This document shows positions 35,130 to 46,600 of a stretch of DNA of 64,000 nt, piece by piece; the first letter of the stretch is position 1; each line of letters begins with the position of its first letter. Made by a program: the position numbers and the translations under genes. Source of the stretch: Ceratopteris richardii (lineage: Eukaryota > Streptophyta > Polypodiopsida > Polypodiales > Pteridaceae); assembly GCA_020310875.1 (NCBI GenBank), contig CM035420.1, forward strand, positions 183,740,559 through 183,804,558, written 5' to 3'. The notes beneath the pieces were generated by a model that saw nothing but the letters and a program-made list of their open reading frames with translations, ran no database searches and had not been told where the DNA came from.

Positions 35130-36206
35130 TCTTGCTAGCATGCTTCTCATTAATGGTTCCATATATCATTTGACTCTACAACCACTTATGTAGTTGGTAA
35201 AGATATTTCCATCCAATGTAGCAAGATTGATAGCTCCACTTGAAGAAATTCTATTTATCAACAATGGCCTGTATCCTCGGTGTCACAATTTCTTTCTATG
35301 TTGCTTTAAATGTGAACACCACTACTATGTCTCCTTATCTAAGTCCTTTATCCTTGATATGTGCATCATAATAGGCTTTTTGTCTCCGTTTTGCTGCATA
35401 GATTCCAACCATCGCTTGCAATCTAGTCTCATGCAATTTTTCTATTTGATCCAGCTATCTCAATAATTCATGTTCTATCCACTCATATTTCTTAGCAACT
35501 CTTAAAGTAGGGACTAAGAAATTGATTGGCAATATCAAGTTCTGTCTGTAGACTAAATTAAAGGGATTGGTTCCAATAGCCATTTTATATGCCACAAACA
35601 AGGCCCATATTGCATGATATGATTGTTTATCCCAATCTGGCTTCCCATTGTTAACTATTTTAGTTAACACTGTGCATAACACCTTGTTGGAACTCTCAGC
35701 TTGTTCATTAGCCTCTGGATGATAGGGTGCTGACTTTTTATGGATCACTAGAAATTCATTCATAAAAGAATCAATGACTTCATTAATAAAGTGTGTTCCC
35801 CTATCACTTATGATGTCAATTGAAAGTCCAAAATGAGTGAATATATTTTCAAACAAGAATTTTGCTATAGTTTGGACATCATTTTTCCTAGTGGCTTTTG
35901 CTTTCACTCATTTTGTCAAATAATCCATGGAGACAATGATATATTCGGCATGCAATCCTTTCGCTGGGGGATTTATTGGTCTAATAAAATCAATACCCCA
36001 TTTGGAGAAGGCTCGCACATAATCATTGGTCTCAAGGGCATTTCATCTTGTCTTATAGGATACTTTGTTCGTTGACATATGTCACAACTTTGCGCATAAG
36101 TTTCTACATCCATATGTAAGGTGGGCCACCATAAACCAACAAAGAGAATCATTTTAACAATTTTCTCAGCTAAAAAATGACCTCCAACTGCTCCAATATG
36201 CACCAT
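35130..36206 (-). pseudogene. Ty3/gypsy integrase
   Basis: Minus strand. The zinc-binding part is at 36,206-35,973: HIGAVGGHF, then SCDICQRTK, giving the H-H-C-C pattern. The catalytic core is at 35,907-35,455: SDRGTHFINEV (second Asp) and PYHPEANEQAESSNK (Glu region). The first Asp region, near the junction of the two pieces, is not clean. The C-terminal part continues from 35,466 to about 35,130: ETRLQAM, YDAHIKDKDL, then RGYRPLLIN and SSSGAINLATLDG. It is broken by stops, so inactive. Close relatives are the host integrase at 45,611 and the fragment at 19,740. Confidence 0.85.
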
Positions 36207-36245
36207 TTCTAGAATAGGTAGGTATTCCCCTTCATGTACACATAA

Positions 36246-37295
36246 TCATAATTGATTATCCTTTCCTCTTTTGAATAATTGCTTTCCCATTATGGAATAG
36301 TCCTTGCTCTGTTCTTCTAATGCTCTCTTTCTAGCCAGGATTGCTCCTTCCAGGTAAGTACATGATTTAAAAAAATTAACTAATGCTTTACTCCATTCTG
36401 GGCCAATGGTGGAATAACGTAATGAGGAATGCTCATCAGGTGGAGTTTTTTGACACACCGAACAATCAATGATGTGCTAATGCATGTCCTTTTGCATATC
36501 ATGCCAATACACACCTAATCGTTTCGATTCTCGTGTTGTCCCACTAATGCCTTTGTATGTTCTCCATTTATTTACATCGGCTTGTTCAAGTAAACTCTTA
36601 CGCTACTTATCTTCTACACATCTTAGAAGTATTCCATTCGTATCTTTGAAGTATCAACTTCCTGCAAAAATGTGGAGATTTCTTGCCTACCATAGCTTTC
36701 TATTATTGTTTCTCTTGATCCTATGATGCGTTCCATGAGTGAGTATAGGAATCAAATTCTCTACCCATTTTGGACAAGTTGAACAAATAGGTATCATGCA
36801 ACTCATCAGCTACTCCTCTGGGTGGTTCTCCATTATTCGTTCTTGACAGATGATCAACTCCTACATGAGTGTTGCCCTTCTTTACTACTACTTAAAAGTC
36901 GAAATCCATCAGTAGTAGGAACCATCTCACTAGCCTTCTTGTGTTGTAGGGTTTATTGACCAAGTATAATAGTGCTTGGTGATCAATACAGAATTTAAAT
37001 TTTTTGGCTAGGGGGTAATGTTTGAACTTCTTTACTGCAATAACCATCCCTAAGCCTTCTTGTTCAATAGTAGTGTAGTTGCATTCAGCTTAGTTTAGTT
37101 ATCTACTTGCATAGGCTATAGGGTGGTCGAGTTTTCCTTCATGAACTATTGTGCAAAGTTGGACGCATCCACATGAATATGAAATGGTTTATTCTAGTTA
37201 GGTGCTTTCAAAATTGGTGTTGAACTCAATGTGCTTTTAAACTTATTAAAATCCTTTTCATATTCTTCTATTTAAACAACTTGAATTAACAGCCC
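36246..37295 (-). pseudogene. Ty3/gypsy RNase H and integrase linker, decayed
   Basis: Minus strand, full of stops. Between RT and integrase, pieces such as NKPFHIHVDASNFA near 37,160-37,200 mark the start of RNase H. A 70-residue frame at 36,458-36,246 (DEHSSLRYSTIG, LARKRALEEQSKDYSIMG) corresponds to the linker before the integrase zinc finger. Confidence 0.65.
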
Positions 37296-38084
37296 TTATA
37301 GAGGTTTAGCAATTCTGACATACATGTGGATGAAATGGTTGTAGTATCCACAATGTCCCATAAAGGCTTGCACTTCTTTTGCATTATTAGGTCTTGGAAG
37401 TTCTAGGATTACTTTGATTTTATCTTCATCAGTTGAGATGTCATTCTTGGACACTATATGTCGCAAAGTTTTGCCTTGTCTGACCATAAAGACACACTTT
37501 TCTTGATTCAGACGGACTCGATATTGTCTACATTTACCAAAGATTTTCCTTAATTCTGGTATGTGATGTATGCATTGAGAAGAGTAGGTACATAGGTCAT
37601 GCACATAGACCTCCATGATTTTCCTCAAAAACTCCTTGAACACATGACACATCAATCTCTGGAAGGCTGTTGGGGCATTGATCAACCCAAATGTCATAAC
37701 CTTGAAAGCATACACTCCCCATTCAATAGAAAAACTAGTTTTATGTTGATCCTCGATAGAAATAGCTACCTGGTTGTAACCTGAGAATCCATCAAGAAAG
37801 TTGTAGACTTCCTTGCCTGCTACTCTTTCTAAGAGATGATCCATTATGGGTAATGGGTAACTATCACGGATTGTGGTTGCATTAAACTTTGTTAAGTTAA
37901 TACAAACTCTAAGTTTCCCGTTTTTCTTGAGCACAACTTCTAAAGGCAATACCCATTTTGTGTGTTCAATCTCGTATATGAATCTTGCTGCCAATAATTT
38001 TTCAATCTCTTCCTTAATCTTGGTGGAATAAACATCATTATAGGTGTATGATCTTTCTTTGGAGGGTTTTGCTTTTGGGGTCAT
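37296..38084 (-). pseudogene. Ty3/gypsy reverse transcriptase with dead active site
   Basis: A 262-residue open stretch. Motifs in order: VVLKKNGKLRVCINLTKFN (about 50-68), DSYPLPIMDHLLERVAG (74-90), YNFLDGFSGYNQV (94-106), MTFGLINAPTAFQ (130-142), YVHDLCTYS (160-168) and the C-terminal TLRHIVSKNDIS region. The catalytic YxDD is YVHD here: the first Asp is His, which should abolish polymerase activity. The frame is otherwise long and clean, so the RT decayed less than the flanking domains. The start is the first Met after a stop and not a genuine start, since RT is normally part of a polyprotein. Confidence 0.9.
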
Positions 38085-38949
38085 TCAAATTCTATGGGAA
38101 CAAATAGAGGGATCTACTCCTTTGAGGTCTTTGTATGTCCAAGCGAATATGTCCCTATATTATCAAAGTAGATCTATCAATTCCTATTCTTCTTGAATTG
38201 GCACATCCTTACCTATGTATGTACATCTCTCCTCTTCCCCCTCCATGGTTACTATTACTTTTTTTGCTTGTTCTTTGTTATCATGTCCTTCTCCTTCTTG
38301 AGCTTCTCTTTTTTGTTTGTTTTGAACATCATTTCTCTCATCTAAGAGCTCCTTTGATACTTTTCTACGACTAATATTTTGGTATTTCCATGGTTATCCT
38401 CCTTTTTAATTTCCTTTAAGTATTCTTCTTCTATATCAAATTCTGGCTCCATTTCAATGCTTTCATAATCCTTGCTCCACTCTTTTTCTACTCTCTCTCC
38501 TACTTCTACTTCCTGGAGGACCATCATGTATAAATTTACATCATATCCTTCTTCATCGATGCATTCATGCATTGTTAACACCTCTACGTCTAGTGTTGCT
38601 AATATTTCCATCCATCCGTGTGGTTTGAAGGGTTCATCTGAAACATCTGCGGCATGTATGATGGGTCTTCTATGGGTCTGTAGTTTTTATGTCCTACCGG
38701 CCATAATTGTTGTCCCCCTTCTTCTTGTTTTTCCTCTTTACACATCCACAACTGAGCATCTTCATTCATCCAAGAGTGGTCACTCATTCCAGCACTATGA
38801 ATGGATATATCATCCTCTTCATTGTGTATAGGATTCCATTGTAGGGTTCGTACATCTTTATATGAAAAAGTGTGCAAATTGATTTCTTTTGTGGGTCCTT
38901 GATGTTGGAGGTATGAAGCATCCCTTCACCAATCTTGCACTACTCTCAA
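38085..38949 (-). pseudogene. Acidic spacer between protease and RT
   Basis: Minus strand. Two frames (38,877-38,599 and 38,611-38,342) are rich in Glu and Asp, ending in segments such as EVGERVEKEWSKD. No enzyme motif. This is the variable linker of the gypsy polyprotein. Confidence 0.6.
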
Positions 38950-39378
38950 CTATCTCATAAAAGGTCGTCCTAATATCATCTCATAGTTACTTGCTTTTCT
39001 GAACTGACAAATTGCTAGAGTGTGTTCAAACTCCACTCCGCAGGTGTGCACAATAACCTTTTCTAGGATTCCTAAGGGTCTCTCAATGTGACCATCAACT
39101 AGTTGTAACTTCAATCGAGTTGGTCGTAGATCAAGTTTTTCCCATTTGTCCCATATTTCTTTGGTTGCAATTCCCACTCATGCTCCTATGTCCAAATTTT
39201 TTTTGGTCATGTATCCTCTAAAGGTGGTGGGGAGGCATGTATTTCCGTCATCTCCCTCATTGAATTCTCCCACTTTGTTAATCGAGAATTCTATCATGGC
39301 TATGGTTGCCACATTATCTTTCTCCATGATTGTGTTACTTTCTTCTGGGTCCAATTGTTGAGCTAGTCTCCTCCACAA
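38950..39378 (-). pseudogene. Ty3/gypsy aspartic protease
   Basis: Minus strand. The frame at 39,378-39,178 ends NLDIGA, where DTGA is expected, followed by a stop. The frame at 39,177-38,950 gives LQLVDGHIERPLGILEKV, FEHTLAICQF and MILGRPFMR, the standard C-terminal protease hallmarks before RT. The active-site Thr is lost and a stop follows, so it is inactive. Confidence 0.75.
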
Positions 39379-40715
39379 GTGAGGTCTAACCTAAAGCAAC
39401 TCCTCCAATGTTAAGGAACATGGTATTTTTGTTTGCTTCAACTCTGATAGTGTGCTTGAGCTTCCATCTCTAAGTTTCTTTTCTTCATCCCTTATTGTAG
39501 GTGCATGGAAAAGTTCACATTTGGGTTCATATTCTCCTTTATAACTAGGAAGTGTTGTTAGACTTATTCCTTCTTCTCTTTCATGGTCTAGATTTGATAG
39601 TTCCTCATAGATCACTTGTGGTTCAAAGTCTGGTATATTTGTAGGGATGTCTAGCTCTTTGAAAGGCGGTTCCTTATTTTCATCCCTTCTCCATCGATCA
39701 TTATGAATTTTGGCCCAAAGGTCATGTGATCAGATAGCCTCTACTTCTGGGATTATCCATTCTTGTTCCCTTCTCTCAATACTTATGTCTTCCTCTATCT
39801 CTTCATCTTGCTATCCCTCCTCTCATCATTGGTTGATAGCTTCAAAGCATTTTTGGAATTTGGCTTCCGATATCTTAGTCTTGGGGAGGATTGGTATTGA
39901 TTGTTCATGTAGTTTGCACAATATCAATCAACTTTGTACATACTTTCAATCTCGGTTGTCGAGTGCTTCTCTTTCCAAGTTCTCCTTAGCCTTGGCTCGT
40001 GTAATGGCCTTTAGAGTCGCAATGTATTATTTTTCACTTCTTGAGGACTCTATGATTTCAATTACATTGATTTGAGCAGTGGTTGAGATTTTATTGGGGT
40101 TCTTTGGACAATCTCTGAATAAGTGATCTTTGCCACAACCGTTACAATATCCTTCCCAACCACCTGGGGGTGGTGGGTCATAAGGAAAAGTGTATTCCCT
40201 AATGAACTGGTCTCCTCCACATCTGTAGCATGGTCCTCTTGGTGCAGGTGGTCTTGTTGTGGGTCTAATTGGAACAAGGTCCCTAGGGATGGTATACATG
40301 AGACTAACATATTATGGTCCATAAGAACTTTCATATCCCTTATATCCATAGTAATGTTGCTCATAACCTTGGTCATATTCCGTTAGACTTGGGCCATAGG
40401 GATAGTAATCTCCTTGAGTCTATTCGAATCCCTAGCCTAAGTTTTCTGGTTTTTCTAATGGTGTGGCTGGCACAATGGCTCTCTCTAGATTTTCTTCTAG
40501 TTGCCTATAATACGGGTACTACATTTTGAGGATGTGGTGGTTGTTTCCCTAACATTGGTTGTGGTTGACTATATCCTTTGTACTCATATAGTCTTGGCAC
40601 TAAGGGTGGTCCTAGGTATGGATTGCATCTTGGAGCCTCTCTACCCTGGGCCTTGGGTTGGCATCCATAAGGTCTATATGGTACACAATACTTATAGCCC
40701 ACAATACGATGCTTG
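39379..40715 (-). pseudogene. Ty3/gypsy gag C-terminal part with two zinc knuckles
   Basis: Minus strand. The piece at 40,702-40,505 is Pro/Tyr/Gln-rich (CQPKAQGREAP, GYSQPQPMLGKQPP). The piece at 40,299-40,027 has a first CCHC-like knuckle (CYRCGGDQFIREY, last ligand altered) and an intact second one (CNGCGKDHLFRDC, C-x2-C-x4-H-x4-C). The acidic spacer at 39,615-39,391 leads into protease. The gag N-terminal capsid was not recognised; the GATAC array begins where it would be expected. Confidence 0.75.
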
Positions 40716-41150
40716 AACCCTCATGATACTCAATGGTACATGGTACACGATATTCCAATTTAGATGATACATGATACTCAAGCAACACGATACAAAATAT
40801 CAATTAGCACATGATATGATACTTGTGTACTCACGATACATGATATTTGAGAAAGATACAATACATGATACTTCACCAGTATCAGCGATACACAATGCTA
40901 GATTCCAACAATACTTGATACACTATACTTCCTTGTACGATATGATACTTGGAGATAAGCCATACATGATAGATGATACTCAAATATAAGTGATACACAA
41001 TACCAATCAATCCACAATATGATACTTGTATACTCACGATACATGATACATGCTCCCATGATACGATACGTGGAATCCTGATGATACACGATAGTTGATG
41101 AGTATCAAGGTGATACACGATACTTGGGGTAGGTGATACACAATACATGG
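40690..41150. repeat. GATAC-type palindromic repeat array (copy 2a)
   Basis: Dense GATACACGATAC and GATACTTG units with many CATGATAC palindromes. In reverse it gives repeated YHVS-like peptides with stops. It ends exactly where the foreign 2.76-kb segment begins (41,151). Confidence 0.85.
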
Positions 41151-43912
41151 TGTCGGAGCGAACGCAACGGTCGGTGGATCAGGGCGACCGCCAAAAATAC
41201 GGCTCACGCCGGGTGCTTGGAGCAACTCAGGTGTCGTAAAGACTCACAAAGAGTGATTAGATCCTCTTGTTAAAGAAACTAATTCTGTCATCAAGAATTC
41301 TTAGACATTTCAACCTCAAAGCAAGTTCGATGACGATTCCTTTTAATTTTAGTCACAATCGATGTTTTTCCAACAATATTAAGTGTTGTGGCTTAAAACA
41401 TAATGAACTAAGTTTCAGTCAAAATGTACAAATGTACAAATATTTTTCGTCAAATAAAGAAGAATTTTTACTTTTTTACGTTATCCAACTAATCAAAGGC
41501 ATTTATTTTAATGTTCACACTTGTATTCACCAAAATATAGATATTTTTTTCGAGAGCATTCTTGTTGATATGATGTGCAAGCAGAGAAAAGTCTTTCAAT
41601 ATTAAAGTAGATATAAAGTTTTCATATACAGAACACATACATCACTTAGCTAACCGATTGCAATCCTCAATATGTAATGTGTCGATAAATTTCTGAATGC
41701 CTTTCTGCTTTACATCGAAGATGATGATCGATGTACTGAGGACAATGTTTGAATAAACATACCCGTGCACGATTCTGATGGCCTCTCAAATGGTATCTGT
41801 CATGAAAGGGCTTTCAAGCACAAACAAAAAGATAAGATTACCGTTTATCACAAATAAAATCTTGCAAGTATAATCACTACAAAACGGCGATAAATTCTTT
41901 GTTTGCGCTCTTGTGAAGTACACACTAGTAAAATTTCTCGCTTTTCCCAAATTTTTCTACCTCCATATCAACTCATATAGATTTGTGAGCCTTAATTTTT
42001 GTCCTTTTGCCAAGAGCATAGCTGACGAACAATTTTAAATAAAATTTGGAAACCTTATTTTTCAACACAAATACCACACGGAGAGGGAAGAAAAACAACT
42101 TAATCACATAATTAAACGCAGTTGTTTATGGTGGAAACATCTATGTTCTGCATTCTTAATCTTCATGAAATTAACGTGCAATCCAAAGTCAACCATTTCT
42201 GCTCTCTTTGGCTAAATAATGTTTGAAAATCAGAAGTCATCAACTGCTCCAGAAGCAGATAAAAAACAATCGCTTCAGTTGGAACTAAACTAAAGATTCA
42301 GAGTATATCGTATTGTCAATCTTCTGTTAGATCAAAAAAATAATTAAGAAATCCATTTGCGCAACCCTGTATCATATACCCACAATATAAACCCACACAT
42401 CAGCTTCTTACAGCTTTTATGACAATGAATAGTAATATCTCCGTACTGCCAAAGTCCTGATCATGGTTGAAACCTCCCAAACAATCTCGAACAAAGTACA
42501 AGAAAACTCTATGCGAGAATATTAATTGATACAATCAAGAGTCGGACGAACCTAAAGCAATAAACGTCATCACAAATACAGTTTCCCAACCCCATTCTTT
42601 GCGTCCTTTCATTTTTCTTAACAAAATCATAGTATTATGCCTGGGTAGAGACGAAGTGGATTCTAAATCAAGAGGAAACAAAAACCAATCGTTATCCTCA
42701 CTGGAATAATCCGATCAAATCAGCATGGACAAATATCAAAACAGAAGAAAGTTACAAGCAGCGACTATGACGCAGAGGTTAAGTCAGAGTGTGTGTAGAT
42801 GTTGTCACCATTGAGCGTTGAAAAAAAAACCTTCTTCGTCTGAGCTGAATGCTATCATCTCCTTCATCCACATTCTCACGACCAATTCTGCTCAATTTTT
42901 CTTTGCCCAGCCATAAGATAGCGTCATCCTTGATATACGATGTTGCCAAACCTCTCTACGTGCGATGGGCCTCTGTCCTTATGCCTTGCGATGCCTGCGC
43001 TACTGATTGTCCCCTTTTTTCCATATCAGAACTGTTATGATGGATGATCAGAGAATAGCGGATAGCGTTCCTCATCAACAGAAAATAATTCGTTTCTAAT
43101 TGGCGTCCGCTATCGAAGCATTCTCCCCTTTTTGCATGCCGACCCCTTCTTTTTTGCAATGGAAGGACACGTATGACCAGTCTAGAGAGCTCTCCCGAAG
43201 ACAAGAATAACGCAGGGAAAACAGACGAGAGCTGAAAGAGGTGAATGAACCGAATGATGTGCGACGATCCCCCTTCCTCCTCTCTGAATAGCAGTGATTA
43301 GCCCCCCCCTCTAATCTGCCAACAATCATCCCATTATATGTTGCCACTCATACTTTTTGATCCCTACGGTCTCTGTAATCATGGAACTTTACTCTGGACA
43401 TTTGCTACCGCAGCAACACTGCCGCCGTGTTAGATTTCTGCATGCGCCTGTGAGCCTCCTTTTTCATTAGGTATGACTTACACTTTACGTCCTCTGCATG
43501 TGTTCATTTCTGATATCAGAACTGCCGATTTCCCATTGTCGTTGGCCTCCTTTTTTTTGCATTCGAAGTTTCTCCTTTTCCTTCTTTTGATAACGACCCA
43601 TTATTTTATTCAGATCACTATATTAATAGCTTGTGGCTTCCGTTTCTAAACTTTCAAAAACATCGGATCAAAAGATACTTTTGCAAGCACTTTTTGTGTC
43701 ACTAGAGATGTCCATAGCTTTATCAACAAGCATCCGCTTTAATACTTGTTTCCTATTATATTTAGTTTTATTGTCATCTTTGGGTCCAAGAACCTTTTGA
43801 TAGAGTTCCATAAAAGCCTAAGGCCTGGTTGCTCTCCTCATACAAATCACTTAGCCGCTGTAAGTAATGTCTTCTTCATGATTTGAGTGGGGAGAGAGAA
43901 ATCTCTCCGACA
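41151..43912. other. 2.76-kb insert without retroelement signature inside the leader
   Basis: Lies between two blocks of the GATAC array that are continuous in the related copy at 4930-5340. It begins TGTCGGAG and ends CTCCGACA (8-bp inverted ends), with no matching target duplication. 41,151-41,230 and 42,840-43,350 are less AT-rich than the element. The longest frames (82-83 residues, minus, 43,347-42,956) have no recognised domain. It could be captured host DNA (for example the 5' region of a minus-strand gene), a small DNA transposon or a mis-joined segment. No complete gene is visible. Confidence 0.5.
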
Positions 43913-44090
43913 TCGGGCACTCACGATACTCAACCCAATGATACACGATACTTGTAAGGTATCGTGATAGAAGGAAAGTTTAGGTATCGACGATACACGA
44001 TACTTGCCAAGTATCACGATACATGAGAATTCAGGTATCATGATACCTAAACTCAACCAGTCAAGATACTTGGTCTTAGCAAGATCTAAA
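43913..44090. repeat. GATAC-type palindromic repeat array (copy 2b)
   Basis: Resumes the array after the insert. It ends with a GGTATCATGATACC palindrome and an ACTCAACC segment, also seen at 5316-5337, fixing its register against copy 1. Confidence 0.85.
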
Positions 44091-44692
44091 TTCAAAGCTT
44101 TTTTGTGTATTATGCTCTTTAGATGTTCCTAATCTCCTTCATGTGGCTCTAGTTACCAAATTTTGCTCAAACCCCTTTTTACAACCCCCGCAATACTCCA
44201 ATTGTCTTGTGTCACATTCTATGGGTCTTAGTTTTCATAGAGTTGCGTAGTGAAGTTCTCACCTTTAAAAGTAGACCCTCAAGTGCCTGCTCCCAAAAGC
44301 TTGCAATTCCTTGTGCTCCCCATGTTACACACTCTATGATACCAATCATTACTCTCCATGATACTTGTGTCCACACAAGTGACTTGCAACTAAAAGATTT
44401 TGTGTATTTTAGGTTCTTGGTTTGACCAAGGCATGAAATTGAAATGAGAAAATTCTTGAATTTCCTTGTGATGATTTAGCTACACTACTCCTACCTTTTC
44501 CTTCTATTGCTAAATCCTAACTCTCTCTAGCTCCCTCATTCCTAACCCTACAAACTCATTACACACACCACTAGAGTGTGGAGTAATGAGTGCAATTTTT
44601 GTGACTTGCCACTTTACCGAAATCACTCCTTAGCACACCATACCTTCACTCCATAGCTATAACCATCATGTAGAGACCTTGATTGGACTATG
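44091..44692 (-). mobile_element. 5' leader of the 17.2-kb gypsy element
   Basis: Non-coding, homologous to 5341-6009. No gene in it. Confidence 0.6.
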
Positions 44693-44709
44693 CCTCTACA
44701 ACACCACCA
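44693..44709 (-). other. Candidate gypsy primer-binding site
   Basis: The minus strand reads TGGTGGTGTTGTAGAGG a few bases from the LTR end. It matches the tRNA-Asp-type site used by Tat/Athila-like elements (TGGCGCCGTTGCCGGGG) at 11 of 17 positions; part of the mismatch is of C-to-T type. Suggestive only. Confidence 0.4.
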
Positions 44710-44715
44710 AAAATG

Positions 44716-45605
44716 TGTGTACCTAAGACTAAATGTCTTAGGAACTTATCATAAATGAGACTATACCCCAATTATCAACAAGTGTCTATAGTGGTTGATT
44801 GACACATGCTTTAATTTGTGAATCCAAGAGAGTAGATGTATCAAGTGTATGAAGACATATGCTCACGTGATGACAGATGAAGTGGATGAGCTAATGAGAG
44901 GTGCAACGTAGGTGGATGAATCTCTCAAATCACTTGTTTCCCTAAAAGTGCACGTCGTGATACTTACTGTAGTAGTAAGCACAAATTTGGCCTTTTCTCT
45001 CAGCTCTGATATCCAAATATGGTCAATAGAAGGTTCTTTTGAAGCTCTCAACAAGAAGCCTCCAATGTTGGTATTATTTTTAGCATAATTTGACAAACCT
45101 ATTGTGAGTTATGAGCAAAATAGTGAGTGGCAGGAAACACCTACTCCAGTCCACAACTCATTGAGCTTCACTTACACACTACAATGATGGAAACCAATAA
45201 TGAATGGATATACAACACCTCCATGCACTCATTCCAAGCCTCATACACACATGCAAGCTCTTGGAGAAGGATATATGCAGTGAAGAAGAAGAAAATTCAA
45301 AAATTTCATATAGATTACTCACAATGGCAAAAAGTCTCTACAAAGAGTCACCAAGTGACTTATATGCATGTGCCCTAAAAATGGTCCTTTCACACTGGAG
45401 ACCGACACTTTTATTGAAATTCACTAAATCCCTACTATTGTACAAGAATAATGTTACAAGGTTCCAGGGTCATGCATCTAGAGGACTCTTCTAGAGCTTT
45501 TACATGGCTCTTGATATGATATCATGGAAATTTGAGGAAGAAAAATTATGCCTAAATTTGAAACTTTTTGGGGCCTGCTTCTCTTGACTTTTCTTCTCTG
45601 CAACA
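44716..45605 (-). mobile_element. 5' LTR of the 17.2-kb gypsy element, 890 bp
   Basis: Same termini as the 3' LTR (TGTGTACCTAAG to CTGCAACA). ACATA follows at 45,606-45,610. No polypurine tract at the outer edge, as expected for the 5' LTR. Confidence 0.9.
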
Positions 45606-45610
45606 ACATA
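45606..45610. other. Target-site duplication ACATA (right)
   Basis: Identical to 28,368-28,372. Confidence 0.9.
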
Positions 45611-46600
45611 AGAAATCTTCTTTCTAGGGAAAGCTTTCACCACACTGTGGTTAATTGAATCAATAATTTAGAGTGCACCATTGGATTCATACATAGAGTG
45701 GTTTTGGTGATCTACATAATCAAATTTTGCATAAAAGCCCAAATCCTCTACATCACAATGGAGCTCAACTATCAATCAACCTAGAACCAAATGTTCATAA
45801 AGATCCATTTTACCGAGATTGGATTGGATATTATCCTTCAAAATAGCTTTTAACAGGAAGTTGATAGGGAGGATGGAATTCCATCCATAAAGTAGATTAA
45901 AGGGCATGGCACCTATAACTCTCTTGTACACCACATGATATTCCCAAATAGCATGGTGAAGTTTTTTGTCCTAATATGACCTTCCACTATTTACGATCCT
46001 TGTAAATAATATGCAAAAGAATTTGTTTGAAATGTGCACTTGTCCATTTTCTTGGAGATGATATGGTGTAAAATTCTTTTGAACCACTAAAAACTATTCT
46101 AGGAGTAATCCAATTGCTTCATTAATAAAATGTGTTACATGATCACAAACAATTTCTACTAGTAGAACAAACTTAGTAAAAAATGTTCAAACAAAAATTT
46201 GACCATGGTCTGGATGTCATTCTTGGTAGTTTCTTTGGGACCAACAAAGTCAATTCCCCACTTAACAAAGTCTCTACTACTAATCAAGGGCCTAAATGGC
46301 ATGCCATCTCTTTTAATAGGTTACTTGGGTGTTCACACATGTCACATTGCTTAACAATTTCCTTGGTATCTTGATGCAAGTTGGGCCATGAGAGTCCTAC
46401 AATAAGGATCATTTTGAGCATCTCTCATGGAAGAAATGGCCTCCAACCACACTTGGATGTGACATCTTGAGAACTAATAGGCAACCTTCTTCATGTACAC
46501 ACAATCATAAGAGGATTTTGCAACCTTGTTTATATAGACTAATTTCATATCACTCCATCATTGTGACAAGTTTCCTCTAAGGTATTTTTGTTTAACTCTA
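45611..46600 (-). pseudogene. Ty3/gypsy integrase of the host element, now inverted
   Basis: Minus strand, with many stops. Readable pieces include QCDMCEHPSNLL (zinc-binding Cys pair, near 46,340), DHVTHFINEAI (second Asp region, here lacking the usual Arg-Gly), TPYHLQENGQV (near 46,050), then HHAIWEYHVVYK and MPFNLLYGWN. It belongs downstream of the RNase H remains at 24,440-24,816 in the ancestral order, and it is interrupted at 45,605 by the 17.2-kb element. Confidence 0.75.

Larger units (their letters stand above)
28373..45605 (-). mobile_element. Full-length 17.2-kb Ty3/gypsy retrotransposon, minus strand
   Basis: 17,233 bp with 888- and 890-bp LTRs, a perfect 5-bp target duplication, a polypurine tract at 29,261 and a primer-binding-site candidate at 44,693. 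Order in element direction: 5' LTR, PBS, leader with GATAC arrays and a 2.76-kb insert, gag zinc knuckles, protease, RT, RNase H, integrase, an extra region of about 6 kb, PPT, 3' LTR. The length, the gag-pol order and the long post-integrase extra region recall the Tat/Ogre/Athila group, but I assign it only to Ty3/gypsy. All coding domains carry stops or lost catalytic residues, so it is dead. The LTRs differ at about 6 of the first 64 aligned bases by my count, suggesting an old insertion. Confidence 0.9.

Noticed and set aside
33376-35466. Numerous plus-strand frames across the 17.2-kb element
   Set aside because: All are shadows of the minus-strand polyprotein and extra region; none carries a domain.
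42956-43347. Two 82-83 residue minus-strand frames that look gene-like in base composition
   Set aside because: No domain, no splice or start evidence; kept only as part of the foreign-character insert.
41151-43912. Calling the insert a DNA transposon from its 8-bp inverted ends
   Set aside because: No target-site duplication, no transposase, and 8 bp is too short to exclude chance.
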